This document shows, piece after piece, positions 6,164-6,212 of a stretch of 6,212 bases of DNA. The DNA comes from Oscillospiraceae bacterium (GTDB lineage Bacteria > Bacillota > Clostridia > WRCU01), in assembly GCA_009783805.1 (NCBI GenBank), contig WRCU01000098.1, positions 1 to 6,212 of the forward strand. Direction: 5' to 3'. Each line of letters opens with the position of its first letter. Position 1 is the first letter of the stretch. Position numbers and translations under genes: made by a program. The notes beneath the pieces are model-generated. The model ran no database searches. It was not told the DNA's origin and saw nothing but the letters and a program-made list of their open reading frames with translations.

Positions 6164-6175
6164 TTATATAGATAT
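6164..6175 (-). promoter_or_regulatory. TATA box of the GH36-like gene
   Basis: Read on the minus strand, ATATCTATATAA is a strong match to the archaeal TATA box, with CTATATAA at 6171-6164. Its centre is about 30 nt before the ATG at 6138, so transcription would start within a few bases of the start codon and the mRNA would be nearly leaderless. It falls inside the reading frame extending to 6201, arguing that the 21 extra codons are not translated. It is the best promoter element in the window. Confidence 0.6.
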
Positions 6176-6199
6176 CCGTTGCGTCGAAACATCCTGCGC

Positions 6200-6212
6200 A
6201 TCGCGAAGCGAT
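6200..6212. repeat. Small inverted repeat at the window edge
   Basis: ATCGC and GCGAT flank the trinucleotide GAA, forming a perfect 5-bp dyad at the last 13 bases. It lies upstream of the GH36-like promoter. It could be an operator half, part of an upstream gene or chance. The window ends before this can be judged. Confidence 0.25.

Overview
The window looks like a short stretch of a GC-rich archaeal chromosome. Three things point that way. Canonical archaeal TATA boxes sit upstream of several genes instead of bacterial -35/-10 pairs. AGG (Arg) and ATA (Ile) codons are used freely despite the high GC, which high-GC bacteria usually avoid. The enzyme set (cytosolic GH2 and GH36-type glycosidases, Gfo/Idh/MocA dehydrogenase, TIM-barrel sugar isomerase) is familiar from saccharolytic, often thermophilic or acidophilic, Thermoproteota-like archaea. 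The phylum cannot be fixed from this sequence alone.

Layout: the left end (1-71, minus strand) holds the first 24 codons of a gene that reads like the start of an RraA / HMG-aldolase-like protein. It is divergent from a plus-strand series across a 130-nt promoter region containing one clear TATA-like element and a dyad. The plus-strand series is a Gfo/Idh/MocA oxidoreductase (202-1281), a xylose-isomerase-like TIM-barrel protein (1347-2333) and a GH2 retaining beta-glycosidase (2370-4121). A GH36/clan GH-D alpha-galactosidase-like gene (6138-4141, minus strand) converges on the GH2 gene, with only 19 nt between their stop codons. A hairpin spans the junction.

How they may work together: the two glycosidases lack signal peptides, so they would act in the cytosol on imported oligosaccharides or glycosides, one on alpha-linked and one on beta-linked non-reducing sugars. 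The dehydrogenase plus TIM-barrel pair is the combination used in inositol catabolism and in the oxidise-then-eliminate or isomerise routes for glycosides. The divergent RraA-like protein could handle a keto-acid product. This pathway is an inference from neighbourhood. The individual family assignments rest on visible catalytic motifs.

No RNA genes, insertion sequences, CRISPR arrays or phage genes were seen. The most unusual points are uninterrupted G-runs serving as the apparent ribosome-binding sites of all four complete genes, the loss of the glucuronidase NxK motif in the GH2 enzyme, and a duplicated 13-bp segment flanking a hairpin at the convergent 3' ends.
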